From NCBI RefSeq assembly GCF_040298565.1, contig NZ_JBEPAK010000004.1, forward strand, positions 36,405 through 100,404: a DNA stretch of 64,000 nt. Reading direction: 5' to 3'. Below, one piece after another: positions 25,445 to 33,859 of this stretch. This DNA comes from Kitasatospora sp040298565 (GTDB lineage Bacteria; Actinomycetota; Actinomycetes; Streptomycetales; Streptomycetaceae). Position numbers and translations under genes: made by a program. The notes under the pieces are model-generated. The model worked only from the letters and a program-made list of their open reading frames with translations, made no database searches and had not been told where the DNA came from. Every line of letters starts with the position of its first letter. The stretch's first letter is position 1.

Positions 25445-26191
25445 TCAGCCGGCCCGTCGAACGGCCCGCAGGCCGCCGTACGCCGCCAGCGCCGTCCAGA
25501 GCGCCATGATCAGCAGTCCGGTCCCGTGCCCGTACGCGACCTGCGGGTCGTCGGCGTAGTGCAGCGCGTACTGGCCGGCCCGGTCGGGGAGGAACTGGAC
25601 CACCCGGCGGACTCCGGGCACGCCGGCCAGCAGCGGCGAGAGCAGGAACACCGTCGGGCCCAGCAGGCCCATGGCGGCGGTCAGGTTTCCCAGCAGCGCG
25701 GTCGCCCCGAGGCAGAACACCACCAGCAGCGCCGGGTACAGCACTCCGGCCACGGCCGCCCGGGCGAAGGCGGGGCCGTGCCAGGCGCCGGGCACGGTCG
25801 CCGCGTACCCGGCGAAGGCACCCGCCGTGCCGAGCGCGCCCGCCCCGAGCCCGACCAGCGCGCCCACGGCCAGCTTGGCGCCGTAGAGCCGGCCCCGCCG
25901 GGGGACGGCGGTGAGCGAGACGTCGAGCATCCGGGTGTTGAACTCCTGGCCGAGCAGCAGCACACCGAAGGCCACCAGGGCCGCCTGGCCGAAGTTGAGA
26001 CCGTAGAAGACGCCGACGCCCGGGTCGTCGGTGATGGAGCGGTCCCTGCCGCCGAGGACCGCGCCGACGGCCGTGGTGGTGCCGACGGCGAGCAGCACGG
26101 CGAACAGCGGTGGGAGCCAGAGCGAGCGGAGCGTGGTGAGCTTGATCCGCTCCGCCCGGAAGGCGTCGGCGGCGGACGGCCGGGCGCTCAT
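25445..26191 (-). CDS. ABC-2-type transporter permease, first copy
   Basis: Protein of 248 residues with the same length and block pattern as its neighbour (AFRAERIKLTTL, LLLGQEFNTRM, SLTAVPRRGRLYGAK), which indicates tandem gene duplication. The ATG overlaps the ATPase stop (ATGA). Confidence 0.88.
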   Translation of the reverse strand: MSARPSAADAFRAERIKLTTLRSLWLPPLFAVLLAVGTTTAVGAVLGGRDRSITDDPGVGVFYGLNFGQAALVAFGVLLLGQEFNTRMLDVSLTAVPRRGRLYGAKLAVGALVGLGAGALGTAGAFAGYAATVPGAWHGPAFARAAVAGVLYPALLVVFCLGATALLGNLTAAMGLLGPTVFLLSPLLAGVPGVRRVVQFLPDRAGQYALHYADDPQVAYGHGTGLLIMALWTALAAYGGLRAVRRAG

Positions 26192-27105
26192 GCGGCGGCC
26201 CCCGCGCGGTACTCGACGCTGTCGGCGGTCATCCGCATGAACGCCTCCTCCAGGGAGTCCTGTTGGACCGCGATCTCGTACAGCACCACGCCGGCGGCGG
26301 CGGCCAGCGCCGCGACCCGCTCGGGCTCGGCGCCGGCCACCTCCCAGGCGCCGCCGTCGACCTCGACGGCGTCGAGGCCGTGGCCGCCCCCGCCGAGCAG
26401 GGCGGCGAGTTTGGCCGCGTCCACGGCGCGGACCCGGACCCGGGTGCGGCCGTGGCGGTCGATGAACTCGGAGGTGGCGGCGTCCGCGAGCAGCCGGCCG
26501 CGACCGATCACCACCAAGTGGTCGGCGGTGAGCGCCATTTCGGTCATCAGGTGGGAGGAGACCAGCACCGCCCGGCCCTCGGCCGCCAGGTCGCGCAGCA
26601 GGGTGCGGATCCAGCGGATGCCCTCCGGGTCCAGGCCGTTGACCGGTTCGTCCAGCAGCAGCACCGGCGGATCGCCGAGCAGGGCCGCCGCCACCCCGAG
26701 GCGCTGGCGCATCCCGAGCGAGAAGCCCCGGATCCGGCGCTCGGCCGCCTCCGTCAGCCCGACCTGGGCCAGCACCTCGGCGACCCGCCGCCGCGGCAGG
26801 CCGTTGCTCGCGGCGATCCAGCGCAGGTGCCCCCGCGCCGTCCGGCCGCCGTGCAGGGCGTGGGCGTCCAGCAGTGCGCCGACCTGCCGCAGCGGCGTGG
26901 CGAGTTCGGCGTACGGGCGGCCGCCGACCAGGGCGCGTCCGGCGGTGGGGCGGTCGAGGCCGAGGACCAGCCGCATGGTGGTGCTCTTCCCGGCGCCGTT
27001 CGGGCCGAGGAACCCGGTCACCACGCCGGGCCGGACCTCGAACGACAGGTCGTCGACGACCCGCCGGCCGTCGTACTCCTTGGTCAGGCCCTGGATCTCG
27101 ATCAC
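26188..27105 (-). CDS. ABC transporter ATP-binding protein (export type, DrrA/CcmA-like)
   Basis: ATPase of 305 residues with Walker A (GPNGAGKST), signature segment (GFSLGMRQRLGVAAALLG), Walker B (VLLLDEPVNGLDPEGIRWIR) and a C-terminal regulatory domain, as in antibiotic-resistance and lantibiotic-immunity exporters. Start is GTG 27105 with GGAGG upstream. The operon is divergent from a sensor kinase and response regulator, the usual arrangement for stimulus-induced efflux pumps. Confidence 0.92.
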   Translation of the reverse strand: MIEIQGLTKEYDGRRVVDDLSFEVRPGVVTGFLGPNGAGKSTTMRLVLGLDRPTAGRALVGGRPYAELATPLRQVGALLDAHALHGGRTARGHLRWIAASNGLPRRRVAEVLAQVGLTEAAERRIRGFSLGMRQRLGVAAALLGDPPVLLLDEPVNGLDPEGIRWIRTLLRDLAAEGRAVLVSSHLMTEMALTADHLVVIGRGRLLADAATSEFIDRHGRTRVRVRAVDAAKLAALLGGGGHGLDAVEVDGGAWEVAGAEPERVAALAAAAGVVLYEIAVQQDSLEEAFMRMTADSVEYRAGAAA

Positions 27106-27280
27106 GGCCGCCTCCCTCCTCGCGGTGGTCACCGTCCGCGGCCCGGACGGTGGTCCCATTCGACCGGAGCGGGCGGCCGGGCGGATCCCGCCGGGGCGGG
27201 GACGCGACTCCCTCCGGGGAGGGAGCGCCCGGCAACCCCCGGGGGACCCGGCAGCGCCGGCGAGCTGGCAGGATGGCCCG

Positions 27281-28525
27281 ATGCCACGTCAGACCATGTT
27301 CCGGCTCCGACCGCGCCGGGGCGGACGGCCCGGAGGCACGCCGCGCAGGGCCCTCGCGCCGCTGGTGGCCGGTGCCACCTACGCCCGGCTGCTGCACCTG
27401 CTGGTCGGGTGGATCTTCGCCGGCGTGATCCTGATGATCTATCCGGGGACGTACGACAAGACCCTCGGCACGATCCTGGTGCAGGCCGTCTCCCTGGACG
27501 TCGTGCTCCTCGTGCTGGTCGCGCTCGTCCCCGCCGCGCGCCGGGCCGAGGGCGTTCAGGCGCGGCTGCTGCTGGTGCCCGACCGCGAGGAGGACATCGG
27601 CGTGGAGCCCTCCCGCACCTGGACCGACCGGCGGCGCACCGCGGGCTGGTTGGTCGCACGGGTGGCCCTCGGTTCGGCGGTCGGCTTCGCGATCGTCCTC
27701 GGGCTCGCGCCGGCCTTCGACCTGCTGACCGGGCCGGACGCCCTCCGGTACCTCCCGCTGGCCCCGCTCCTGGCGTTCGGCTACGGCTGGCTGGCGGTCT
27801 GGGCGGGGCGCCTGCAACTGGCCATGGCCGCGCGGCTGCTGGGGCCGTCACCGGCGGAGCGGCTGGCGGAGGCGGAGCTGCGGGCCGAACGGCTGCTGGA
27901 GCGCAACCGGTTGGCCCGCGAGCTGCACGACTCCATCGGCCACGCGCTGACGGTGACGGTCCTCCAGGCCGGTGCCGCGCGGGAGGTCGGGGACGCGGCC
28001 TTCGTCGCCAAGGCGCTCGAAGTCATCGAGGAGACCGGGCGGCAGGCCATGGAGGACCTCGAACGCACCCTCGTCCTGCTGCGCGAGACCCCGGCGGGAG
28101 CCGCCGGCGGCGCGGCCACCGAGCAGCCCGGCGTCGAGCAGCTCCCCGCGCTGTTCGACACGGCCCGCGCGGCCGGCAACCCGGTCGAGGCGCGCATCGA
28201 GGTGCCGACCGGCGCGCTGCCCGGAGTGCTCTCCCGGGAGTCCTACCGGATCGTCCAGGAGGGCGTCACCAACGCGCTCAAGTACGCGCCCGGCGAGCCG
28301 GTCGACGTCCGGATAGCCGTCCGGGACGGCCGGTTGGAACTGCGCTGCGCCAACCGCCTGGCGCCGGCGGCGGGGCGGGGCACGCCGCGCAGGGGCGGCA
28401 AGGGGCTGCGCGGCATCCGCGAGCGCGCCACCCTGCTCGGGGGCGAGGCCACCGCCGGGCCCTCCGCCGACGGGGACGGGGCGTGGGTGCTCGACGTCCG
28501 CCTGCCCCTACGCTTGGGCTCGTGA
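27281..28525 (+). CDS. Sensor histidine kinase (HisKA_3/NarX-DesK type)
   Basis: Membrane kinase of 414 residues. Four hydrophobic segments occupy roughly residues 30-200. The dimerisation helix has the phospho-acceptor in ARELHDSIGHALTVTVLQAG, and the ATPase domain has EGVTNALKYAPG and KGLRGIRERA. ATG 27281 has CAGGAT 6 nt upstream, so it is probably leaderless. It overlaps the regulator gene by GTGA and faces the ABC exporter operon, its likely target. Confidence 0.92.
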   Translation: MPRQTMFRLRPRRGGRPGGTPRRALAPLVAGATYARLLHLLVGWIFAGVILMIYPGTYDKTLGTILVQAVSLDVVLLVLVALVPAARRAEGVQARLLLVPDREEDIGVEPSRTWTDRRRTAGWLVARVALGSAVGFAIVLGLAPAFDLLTGPDALRYLPLAPLLAFGYGWLAVWAGRLQLAMAARLLGPSPAERLAEAELRAERLLERNRLARELHDSIGHALTVTVLQAGAAREVGDAAFVAKALEVIEETGRQAMEDLERTLVLLRETPAGAAGGAATEQPGVEQLPALFDTARAAGNPVEARIEVPTGALPGVLSRESYRIVQEGVTNALKYAPGEPVDVRIAVRDGRLELRCANRLAPAAGRGTPRRGGKGLRGIRERATLLGGEATAGPSADGDGAWVLDVRLPLRLGS

Positions 28526-29226
28526 CGAACGATCTTGGAAACGGCCGGGGGAGCGCGGCGAGCAGCCCGACCGACATCCTGCTCGCCGACGACGAGGACC
28601 TGGTCCGGGCCGGGATGCGCGCCGTCCTGGAGGCCCAGGGCGACCTGCGGGTGGTCGGCGAGGCGGCCGACGGCGCGCAGGCGGTGGCACTGGCCCGCGC
28701 GTTGCGACCGCAGGTGGTGCTGATGGACGTCCGGATGCCCGTCCTGGACGGCCTGGCGGCCACCCGGGAGCTGCTGCGACCCGACGGGTCGGGGCAGCGG
28801 CCGCCGCGGATCCTGGTGGTGACCACCTTCGAGAACGACGACTACGTGTACCAGGCGCTGCGCGCGGGCGCAGACGGGTTCCTGCTCAAGCGCTCCCGCC
28901 CGGCCGAGATCGCCCACGCGGTGCGGCTCGCGGCCGCGGGCGAGTCGCTGCTGTTCCCGGCCGCCATCCGCCGCCTGGCGGCCGGGCACGGCAACCCCGC
29001 CGCCCGGGCTGCCATGACCCGGGCGGCACTGACCGAGCGCGAGGCGGAGGTGCTGCGGCTGATGGCGCGGGGGCTCAGCAACGGGGAGATCGCCGAGCGG
29101 CTGTTCCTCGGGGTGCAGACGGTGAAGACGCACGTCAGCAGCGTGCTGGCGAAGCTCGGCGCGCGGGACCGCACCCAGGCGGTGATCGCGGCGTACGAGT
29201 CGGGGTTCGTCGAGCCCTCGGAGTGA
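28522..29226 (+). CDS. NarL/LuxR-family response regulator
   Basis: Protein of 234 residues with a receiver domain (LADDEDLVRAG, phospho-acceptor Asp in LMDVRMPVLDG, Lys in LLKRSRP) and LuxR-type helix-turn-helix (LTEREAEVLRLMARGLSNGE). The GTG start overlaps the kinase stop. It is the cognate partner of the preceding kinase. Confidence 0.94.
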   Translation: MTNDLGNGRGSAASSPTDILLADDEDLVRAGMRAVLEAQGDLRVVGEAADGAQAVALARALRPQVVLMDVRMPVLDGLAATRELLRPDGSGQRPPRILVVTTFENDDYVYQALRAGADGFLLKRSRPAEIAHAVRLAAAGESLLFPAAIRRLAAGHGNPAARAAMTRAALTEREAEVLRLMARGLSNGEIAERLFLGVQTVKTHVSSVLAKLGARDRTQAVIAAYESGFVEPSE

Positions 29227-29236
29227 CGGCTCGGGA

Positions 29237-30340
29237 TCAGGCCGGGTAGGCGTGGGCCTGGGTGGCCTTGACCGAGGCCCAGACCGTCGCCCCCGGAGCC
29301 AGCCCCAGTTCCGCGACGGCCGCCGGGGTGAGGTCGGCGGCCATCGGCAGGCTCCCGGCGAGCTCGGCGCGCACCTGGTCGCCGTGCAGGTCCAGGCCGG
29401 TGACCCTGAGCTGCCACAGGTTGCGCGCGCTGGACTGCGGCCGGTCCCGGTGCAGCGTCACGGCGGAGGGCGGGAAGGCCACGAAGGCCGGGCCGCTCAG
29501 CTCCTCGGTGGTCACCACGACCGTGCCCTCCGGCAGGGTGACCCGGGTGCCCTCGGCCCGGCCCTGGTACAGGTTGAGGCCGACCAGACGGGCGATGTAG
29601 TCGGTGCGCGGCCGCCGGGCGACCTCGGCCGCGGTCCCGGACTGCACCTCCCGGCCGTCCTCGATCACCACCAGCCGGTCGGCCAGCACCATGGCGTCCA
29701 GCGGGTCGTGCGTGACGAGCACCGCCACCGCCTCGAACTCGGCCAGGTGGCGGCGGAGCCGGGCCCGCACGTCGAGCCGGGTGCGGGCGTCCAGCGCGGC
29801 CAGCGGCTCGTCCAGCAGAAGCAGCCGGGGCCGGACGGCCAGCGCGCGGGCGAGTGCCACCCGCTGGGCCTGCCCGCCGGAGAGCCGGCCCGGGCGGACC
29901 GAGGCGTGCTCGGCCAGGCCCATCCGGTCCAGCCAGGCCGCCGCCTCGGCCCTTGCCTCGCGCTTGGGGCGGCCCTGGCAGCGCGGCCCGAAGGCGATGT
30001 TGTCGAGTGCGCTGAGGTGCGGGAACAGCAGGTAGTCCTGGAACACCACGCCGACCGGCCGCTCCTCCGCCGGGGTGTGCAGGCGCCGGGCCGGCTCCTC
30101 CAGCACCCGGCCGTCCAGGCGCAGGTGGCCGCCGGTGAGCGGGAGCAGTCCGGCGAGGGCGCGCAGTGCGGTCGACTTGCCGGCGCCGTTCGGGCCGAGC
30201 AGTGCGATCACCTCACCGGGGGCGGCGGTGAGGGCGAGGTCGAGGGTGAACGCGGCGCGGTCGACCCGGAGGCGGGTGTCCAGGGCGGGACTCGGGACGT
30301 CCTGCGTGCTCGAGGTGCTGAACGTGCTCATCGTCGTCAT
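29237..30340 (-). CDS. modC: Molybdate ABC transporter ATP-binding protein
   Basis: ATPase of about 367 residues with Walker A (GPNGAGKST), signature (LSGGQAQRVALARAL), Walker B (LLLLDEPLAALD) and a C-terminal molybdate-binding-type (TOBE/MOP) domain including ARNLWQLRVTGLDLHGDQVRAEL in two stretches. Two in-frame ATGs (30340 and 30331) follow one GGAG; the first is taken. It is third in the order modA, modB, modC, and the 135-nt gap before it is low-complexity. Confidence 0.88.
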   Translation of the reverse strand: MTTMSTFSTSSTQDVPSPALDTRLRVDRAAFTLDLALTAAPGEVIALLGPNGAGKSTALRALAGLLPLTGGHLRLDGRVLEEPARRLHTPAEERPVGVVFQDYLLFPHLSALDNIAFGPRCQGRPKREARAEAAAWLDRMGLAEHASVRPGRLSGGQAQRVALARALAVRPRLLLLDEPLAALDARTRLDVRARLRRHLAEFEAVAVLVTHDPLDAMVLADRLVVIEDGREVQSGTAAEVARRPRTDYIARLVGLNLYQGRAEGTRVTLPEGTVVVTTEELSGPAFVAFPPSAVTLHRDRPQSSARNLWQLRVTGLDLHGDQVRAELAGSLPMAADLTPAAVAELGLAPGATVWASVKATQAHAYPA

Positions 30341-30475
30341 CGACTCCGGGTTTCGGCTCTGCGCTGGCGGTGCGGGAGGGGGCAGGGGCTGGTTCCGGGG
30401 CCGGCTCCGGAGCGGCCGCCGAGGCGCCACCAGGGGGCCGCCGCCGGGCCGGGGCCGCCGGGGCCGCTCGGACCG

Positions 30476-31351
30476 CTAGGGGGTGGACATCCAGCGGTCG
30501 CGCAGGCCGACCAGGACGGCGACCGAGACCGCCAGCAGGACCAGGGACAGGGCGATCGCGGCCTCCGGGTCGGACTCCATGGCCAGGTACACGGCCAGCG
30601 GCATGGTCTGGGTGCGGCCGGGGAAGTTGCCCGCGAAGGTGATCGTCGCACCGAACTCGCCGAGCGCCCGGGCCCAGGCCAGTACGGCTCCGGCGGCGAT
30701 CCCCGGCGCGATCATCGGCAGGGTGACCCGGCGGAACGCCGTCAGCCGGGACGCCCCCAGCGTCGCGGCCGCCTCCTCGTAGCGCGGGTCGGCGGCCCGC
30801 AGCGCGCCCTCGACGCTGATCACCAGGAAGGGCATCGCCACGAAGGCCTCGGCGATCACGACGCCGGCGGTGGTGAAGGGCAGGGTGATGCCGAAGGCGG
30901 AGTCCAGCCAGGAGCCGACGATCCCGCGCCGCCCGAGCACCAGCAGCAGTGCCACGCCGCCGACCACCGGGGGCAGCACGAGCGGCAGGGTCACCAGCGC
31001 CCGGACGACCCGCCGACCGGGCAGCTCGGTGCGGGCGAGCAGCCAGGCCAGCGGGACGCCGAGCACCAGCGAGACCGCGGTGGCGGCGGTCGCGCAGATC
31101 AGCGACAACCGCAGGGCGTCCCAGACGGCGTCGCTGGTGAGCTGCTCGGACAGGCCGCTCCACGGCGCCCGGACCAGCAGCCCTGCCAGCGGCAGGATCA
31201 GGAACACCAGGCCGACGAGTGCCGGGAGCAGCAGTGCGACCGGCAGGCGGTGCGCGCCCGGGCGGCGGCGCGGCAGGACCGGTTCGGGTCCTGCCGTCGC
31301 CGGCATGTCCAGGCCCGAGGAGCCGTCGCGGGCGGTGGTGCGTTCCCTCAC
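30476..31351 (-). CDS. modB: Molybdate ABC transporter permease
   Basis: Membrane protein of 291 residues with about six transmembrane segments. The cytoplasmic coupling loop is EEAAATLGASRLTAFRRVTLP, and ARALGEFGATITFAGN is diagnostic of ModB. The GTG start overlaps the modA stop (GTGA). Confidence 0.93.
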   Translation of the reverse strand: MRERTTARDGSSGLDMPATAGPEPVLPRRRPGAHRLPVALLLPALVGLVFLILPLAGLLVRAPWSGLSEQLTSDAVWDALRLSLICATAATAVSLVLGVPLAWLLARTELPGRRVVRALVTLPLVLPPVVGGVALLLVLGRRGIVGSWLDSAFGITLPFTTAGVVIAEAFVAMPFLVISVEGALRAADPRYEEAAATLGASRLTAFRRVTLPMIAPGIAAGAVLAWARALGEFGATITFAGNFPGRTQTMPLAVYLAMESDPEAAIALSLVLLAVSVAVLVGLRDRWMSTP

Positions 31352-32202
31352 GGTGCCTGGAAGCCCGCCGCGGTCAGCACCTGCTTGGCCTCGGGGGACT
31401 GGATGTACGCCACGAAGGCGGCGGCGCCGTCCTTGTTCGGGGCCTTGGCGAGCGCGGCGATCGGGTAGTCGTTCACGGCCTTGTCGGCCTCGGGGAAGTC
31501 CACGCCGTCGATCTTCGCAGCATCAGAGCGCACATCGGTCCGGTACACCAGCGAGGCGTCGACCTCGCCGAGCTCGACCTTGGTGAGCGCGCCCTTGACG
31601 TCCTGCTCCAGGGTGACCGGGGTCAGGTCGAGGCCCGCGGCCTTCAGCGCGGTCTGGGCGGCGGCGCCGCAGGGCACCTCCTTCGCACAGAGCGCGACCT
31701 TCACGCCGGAGGCGGTGAGGTCCTTCAGGCCCGCGATGTGCTTGGGGTTGCCCTTGGGCACGGCGATGGTGAGGGCGTTCTTCACGAAGGTCCTCGGCTC
31801 GCCGCCGGCACCGCCCGCGTCGGTGACGGTCTTCATGGTGGCCGGGCTCGCGGCGGCGAACACGTCCGCCGGGGCACCGGAGTTGATGCTGGCGGCGAGG
31901 GCGGAGCTGCCGCCGAAGTTGAACGTGACCTTGGTGCCCGGGTTGGCGGCCTCGAACTTCTTGCCGAGGTCGGTGAAGGTCTCCTTGAGCGAGGCGGCGG
32001 CGAAGACGGTGACGGAGCCGTGGGCCTTCGGGACGCTGCCGGTGGCGCTGCCCGTGGCAGCCGTGCTGCCGGCGCTGTTCGCGCTGCCGCCCGCAGCGGA
32101 GGAGGAGCCGCCGCTGCCGCAGGCGGTGGCCCCGAGGCCGAGGACGAGGGCCGCCGCGGCGGCGACGGCGAGTCTGCGGCTGGCGTGGGTGCGGGTGCTC
32201 AT
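31348..32202 (-). CDS. modA: Molybdate-binding lipoprotein
   Basis: Extracellular binding protein of 284 residues. The signal peptide ends in a lipobox (LGLGATACGS), then a Ser/Gly linker and the ModA fold beginning VTVFAAASLKETFTDLG. The segments FNFGGSSALAASI and GAPADVFAAAS hold ligand-contacting serines. Start ATG 32202 with GGAGGGG upstream. Confidence 0.94.
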   Translation of the reverse strand: MSTRTHASRRLAVAAAAALVLGLGATACGSGGSSSAAGGSANSAGSTAATGSATGSVPKAHGSVTVFAAASLKETFTDLGKKFEAANPGTKVTFNFGGSSALAASINSGAPADVFAAASPATMKTVTDAGGAGGEPRTFVKNALTIAVPKGNPKHIAGLKDLTASGVKVALCAKEVPCGAAAQTALKAAGLDLTPVTLEQDVKGALTKVELGEVDASLVYRTDVRSDAAKIDGVDFPEADKAVNDYPIAALAKAPNKDGAAAFVAYIQSPEAKQVLTAAGFQAP

Positions 32203-32271
32203 CGGTGCTTCCCCTCCAGGGTGCGCGCCGGAAGGGGCGCGGGGCGGGCCGCAGGTGCGGCCATTACGGCG

Positions 32272-32300
32272 ATCATAGTGCCGCAAATGCGAGTGATAAA
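32272..32300 (-). promoter_or_regulatory. Promoter of modABC with a small dyad in the spacer
   Basis: On the minus strand TTTATC (32300 to 32295), 17 nt, TATGAT (32277 to 32272). The spacer holds CGCAAATGCG (32282-32291), a 4-2-4 inverted repeat. This is the AT-richest part of 32203-32591, which otherwise holds nothing recognisable. Confidence 0.5.
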
Positions 32301-32591
32301 TCCCCTGTCGCTTTGCACAGACGGGCTGCGCCGAGGGGCTCGGGGCCGCTGTGGGAAGGCTCAAACGGCGCAGGCCGTCGGGGGCCGGTCGGTTCGGCCG
32401 GAGGCGCCGGAGGCTCGGGCCGGCGGCGCCGGCGGGCGGCGGTCGGGCGCGGTGGCAGGTCGCGGCCCGGCCGGGAAAACCCGTCGCGTCGGGGCCGGCC
32501 AGGGGGACAGAGTGTTCGCAGCCCGGCCGTACGGCCGTAGCGCGGTCGTGCCGGGCGGGCCCAGTGAGCGAGCCAAGGGGGAGGAGCCCGC

Positions 32592-33659
32592 ATGTCCACA
32601 CTTCGAGTCACCGCCGAGAGGCTCGTCATCCTCGAGCACCCGAACGCCGACGCGCTGGAGCTGGCGCAGGTCGGCCTCTACCGCGCGGTGGTCGCCAAGG
32701 GTGCCTACCGGAGCGGTGACCACGCCCTCTACATCCCCGAACAGGCCGTCCTCCCGGCGGAGTTGATCGGCGAGCTCGGGCTGACCGGCAAGCTGGCCGG
32801 CCCGCGGGCGGACCGGGTGAAGGCGGTACGGCTGCGCGGGGAGCTCTCCCAGGGCATCGTCTGCCGGCCCGCCGCCCTCGGTGACACCGATCTGGCCGCG
32901 GCCGCGGAGCGGGGCGAGGACTTCGCCGAGCTGCTCGGCATCGTCAAGTGGCAGCCGCCGGTGCCCACGTCGATGAGCGGCGAGGTGGTCGGCGCACCGG
33001 ACCTGCTGCCCTGGGTGGACGTCGAGAACCTCAAGCGCCACCCCGACGTCTTCGAGCCGGGTGAGCCCGTGGTGCTCACCGAGAAGCTGCACGGCAGTTG
33101 CTGCCTGGTCACGTACACCGCCGCGACCGGCGAGGTGCAGGTGTCCTCCAAGGGGATCGGCGCCCAGGGGCTGGCCCTGGTCGAGGACGGGCGCAACCTG
33201 TACTGGCGGGCGGTGCGCGCGTACGACATCCCGGCGGTGGCGGCCCGGCTGGCCGAGGAACTGGGCGCCGAGCGGGTGGGCATCTTCGGCGAGGTGTTCG
33301 GCGAGGGCGTCCAGGACCTGACGTACGGGGCCTCCGCGCGCAGCGGGCGGCCCGGGTACGCCGCGTTCGACGTCTCGGCCGTGATCGACGGACAGCTGAC
33401 CTGGCTGCCGGCCGCCGAACTGCTGGGGGGCGAACTGCCGTTGGTGCCCGAGCTGTGGCGCGGGCCGTTCGACACCGCCACCGTCCTGGAGCACGCCCAG
33501 GGCGAGGAGACCCACTCCGGGCGCGGACTCCACCTGCGCGAGGGCGTGGTGATCCGGCCGGTGGCCGAGCGCTGGAGCCCGGTGCTGGGCGGGCGGGCGA
33601 TCGCCAAGGTGGTCAGCGACGCCTACCTGACGCGCAAGGGCGGCACCGAGTTCGAGTGA
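32592..33659 (+). CDS. ATP-dependent RNA ligase, Deinococcus Rnl (Rnl5) type
   Basis: Protein of 355 residues. An N-terminal OB-like module (residues 1-125, starting LRVTAERLVILEHPNADALE) precedes a nucleotidyltransferase domain. Motif I is EKLHGSCC with the adenylated Lys at residue 165, motif III is GIFGEVFG, motif IV EGVVIRP and motif V AKVVSDAYL. This order, with the OB domain first, is that of the nick-sealing ligase of Deinococcus radiodurans. ATG 32592 has GGGGGAGGAG upstream. It stands alone, with no kinase-phosphatase or methyltransferase partner. Confidence 0.88.
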   Translation: MSTLRVTAERLVILEHPNADALELAQVGLYRAVVAKGAYRSGDHALYIPEQAVLPAELIGELGLTGKLAGPRADRVKAVRLRGELSQGIVCRPAALGDTDLAAAAERGEDFAELLGIVKWQPPVPTSMSGEVVGAPDLLPWVDVENLKRHPDVFEPGEPVVLTEKLHGSCCLVTYTAATGEVQVSSKGIGAQGLALVEDGRNLYWRAVRAYDIPAVAARLAEELGAERVGIFGEVFGEGVQDLTYGASARSGRPGYAAFDVSAVIDGQLTWLPAAELLGGELPLVPELWRGPFDTATVLEHAQGEETHSGRGLHLREGVVIRPVAERWSPVLGGRAIAKVVSDAYLTRKGGTEFE

Positions 33660-33725
33660 GCGGGGAGGGCGCCGAGTTGGAGTGAGCGGGGGCGGCGCCG
33701 AGTTGGAGTGAGCGGGGGCGGTACC
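33648..33725. repeat. 26-bp tandem repeat x3 spanning the RNA ligase stop codon
   Basis: Units at 33648-33673, 33674-33699 and 33700-33725 begin GAGTT(C/G)GAGTGAGCGGGG. The first contains the final codons GAG TTC GAG TGA of the gene; the later copies lie downstream. Confidence 0.9.
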
Positions 33726-33859
33726 CGGTCCGAGTCAGCGCGAGGGACGGGAGGGCGGGTGCGCGTGGTGCGCACCCGCCCTCCGGCCTCCTCGCCGCGC
33801 TTCCGCGACTGAATACCCGTCAGTAAGGTTGAGGGGTCGCCAGCCCAGAAGGAGTGCCG

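Noticed and set aside
25295..27280. Upstream extension of the sensor kinase frame over the ABC operon.
   Set aside because: It is antisense to three clear transporter genes. The kinase homology starts only after 27281.
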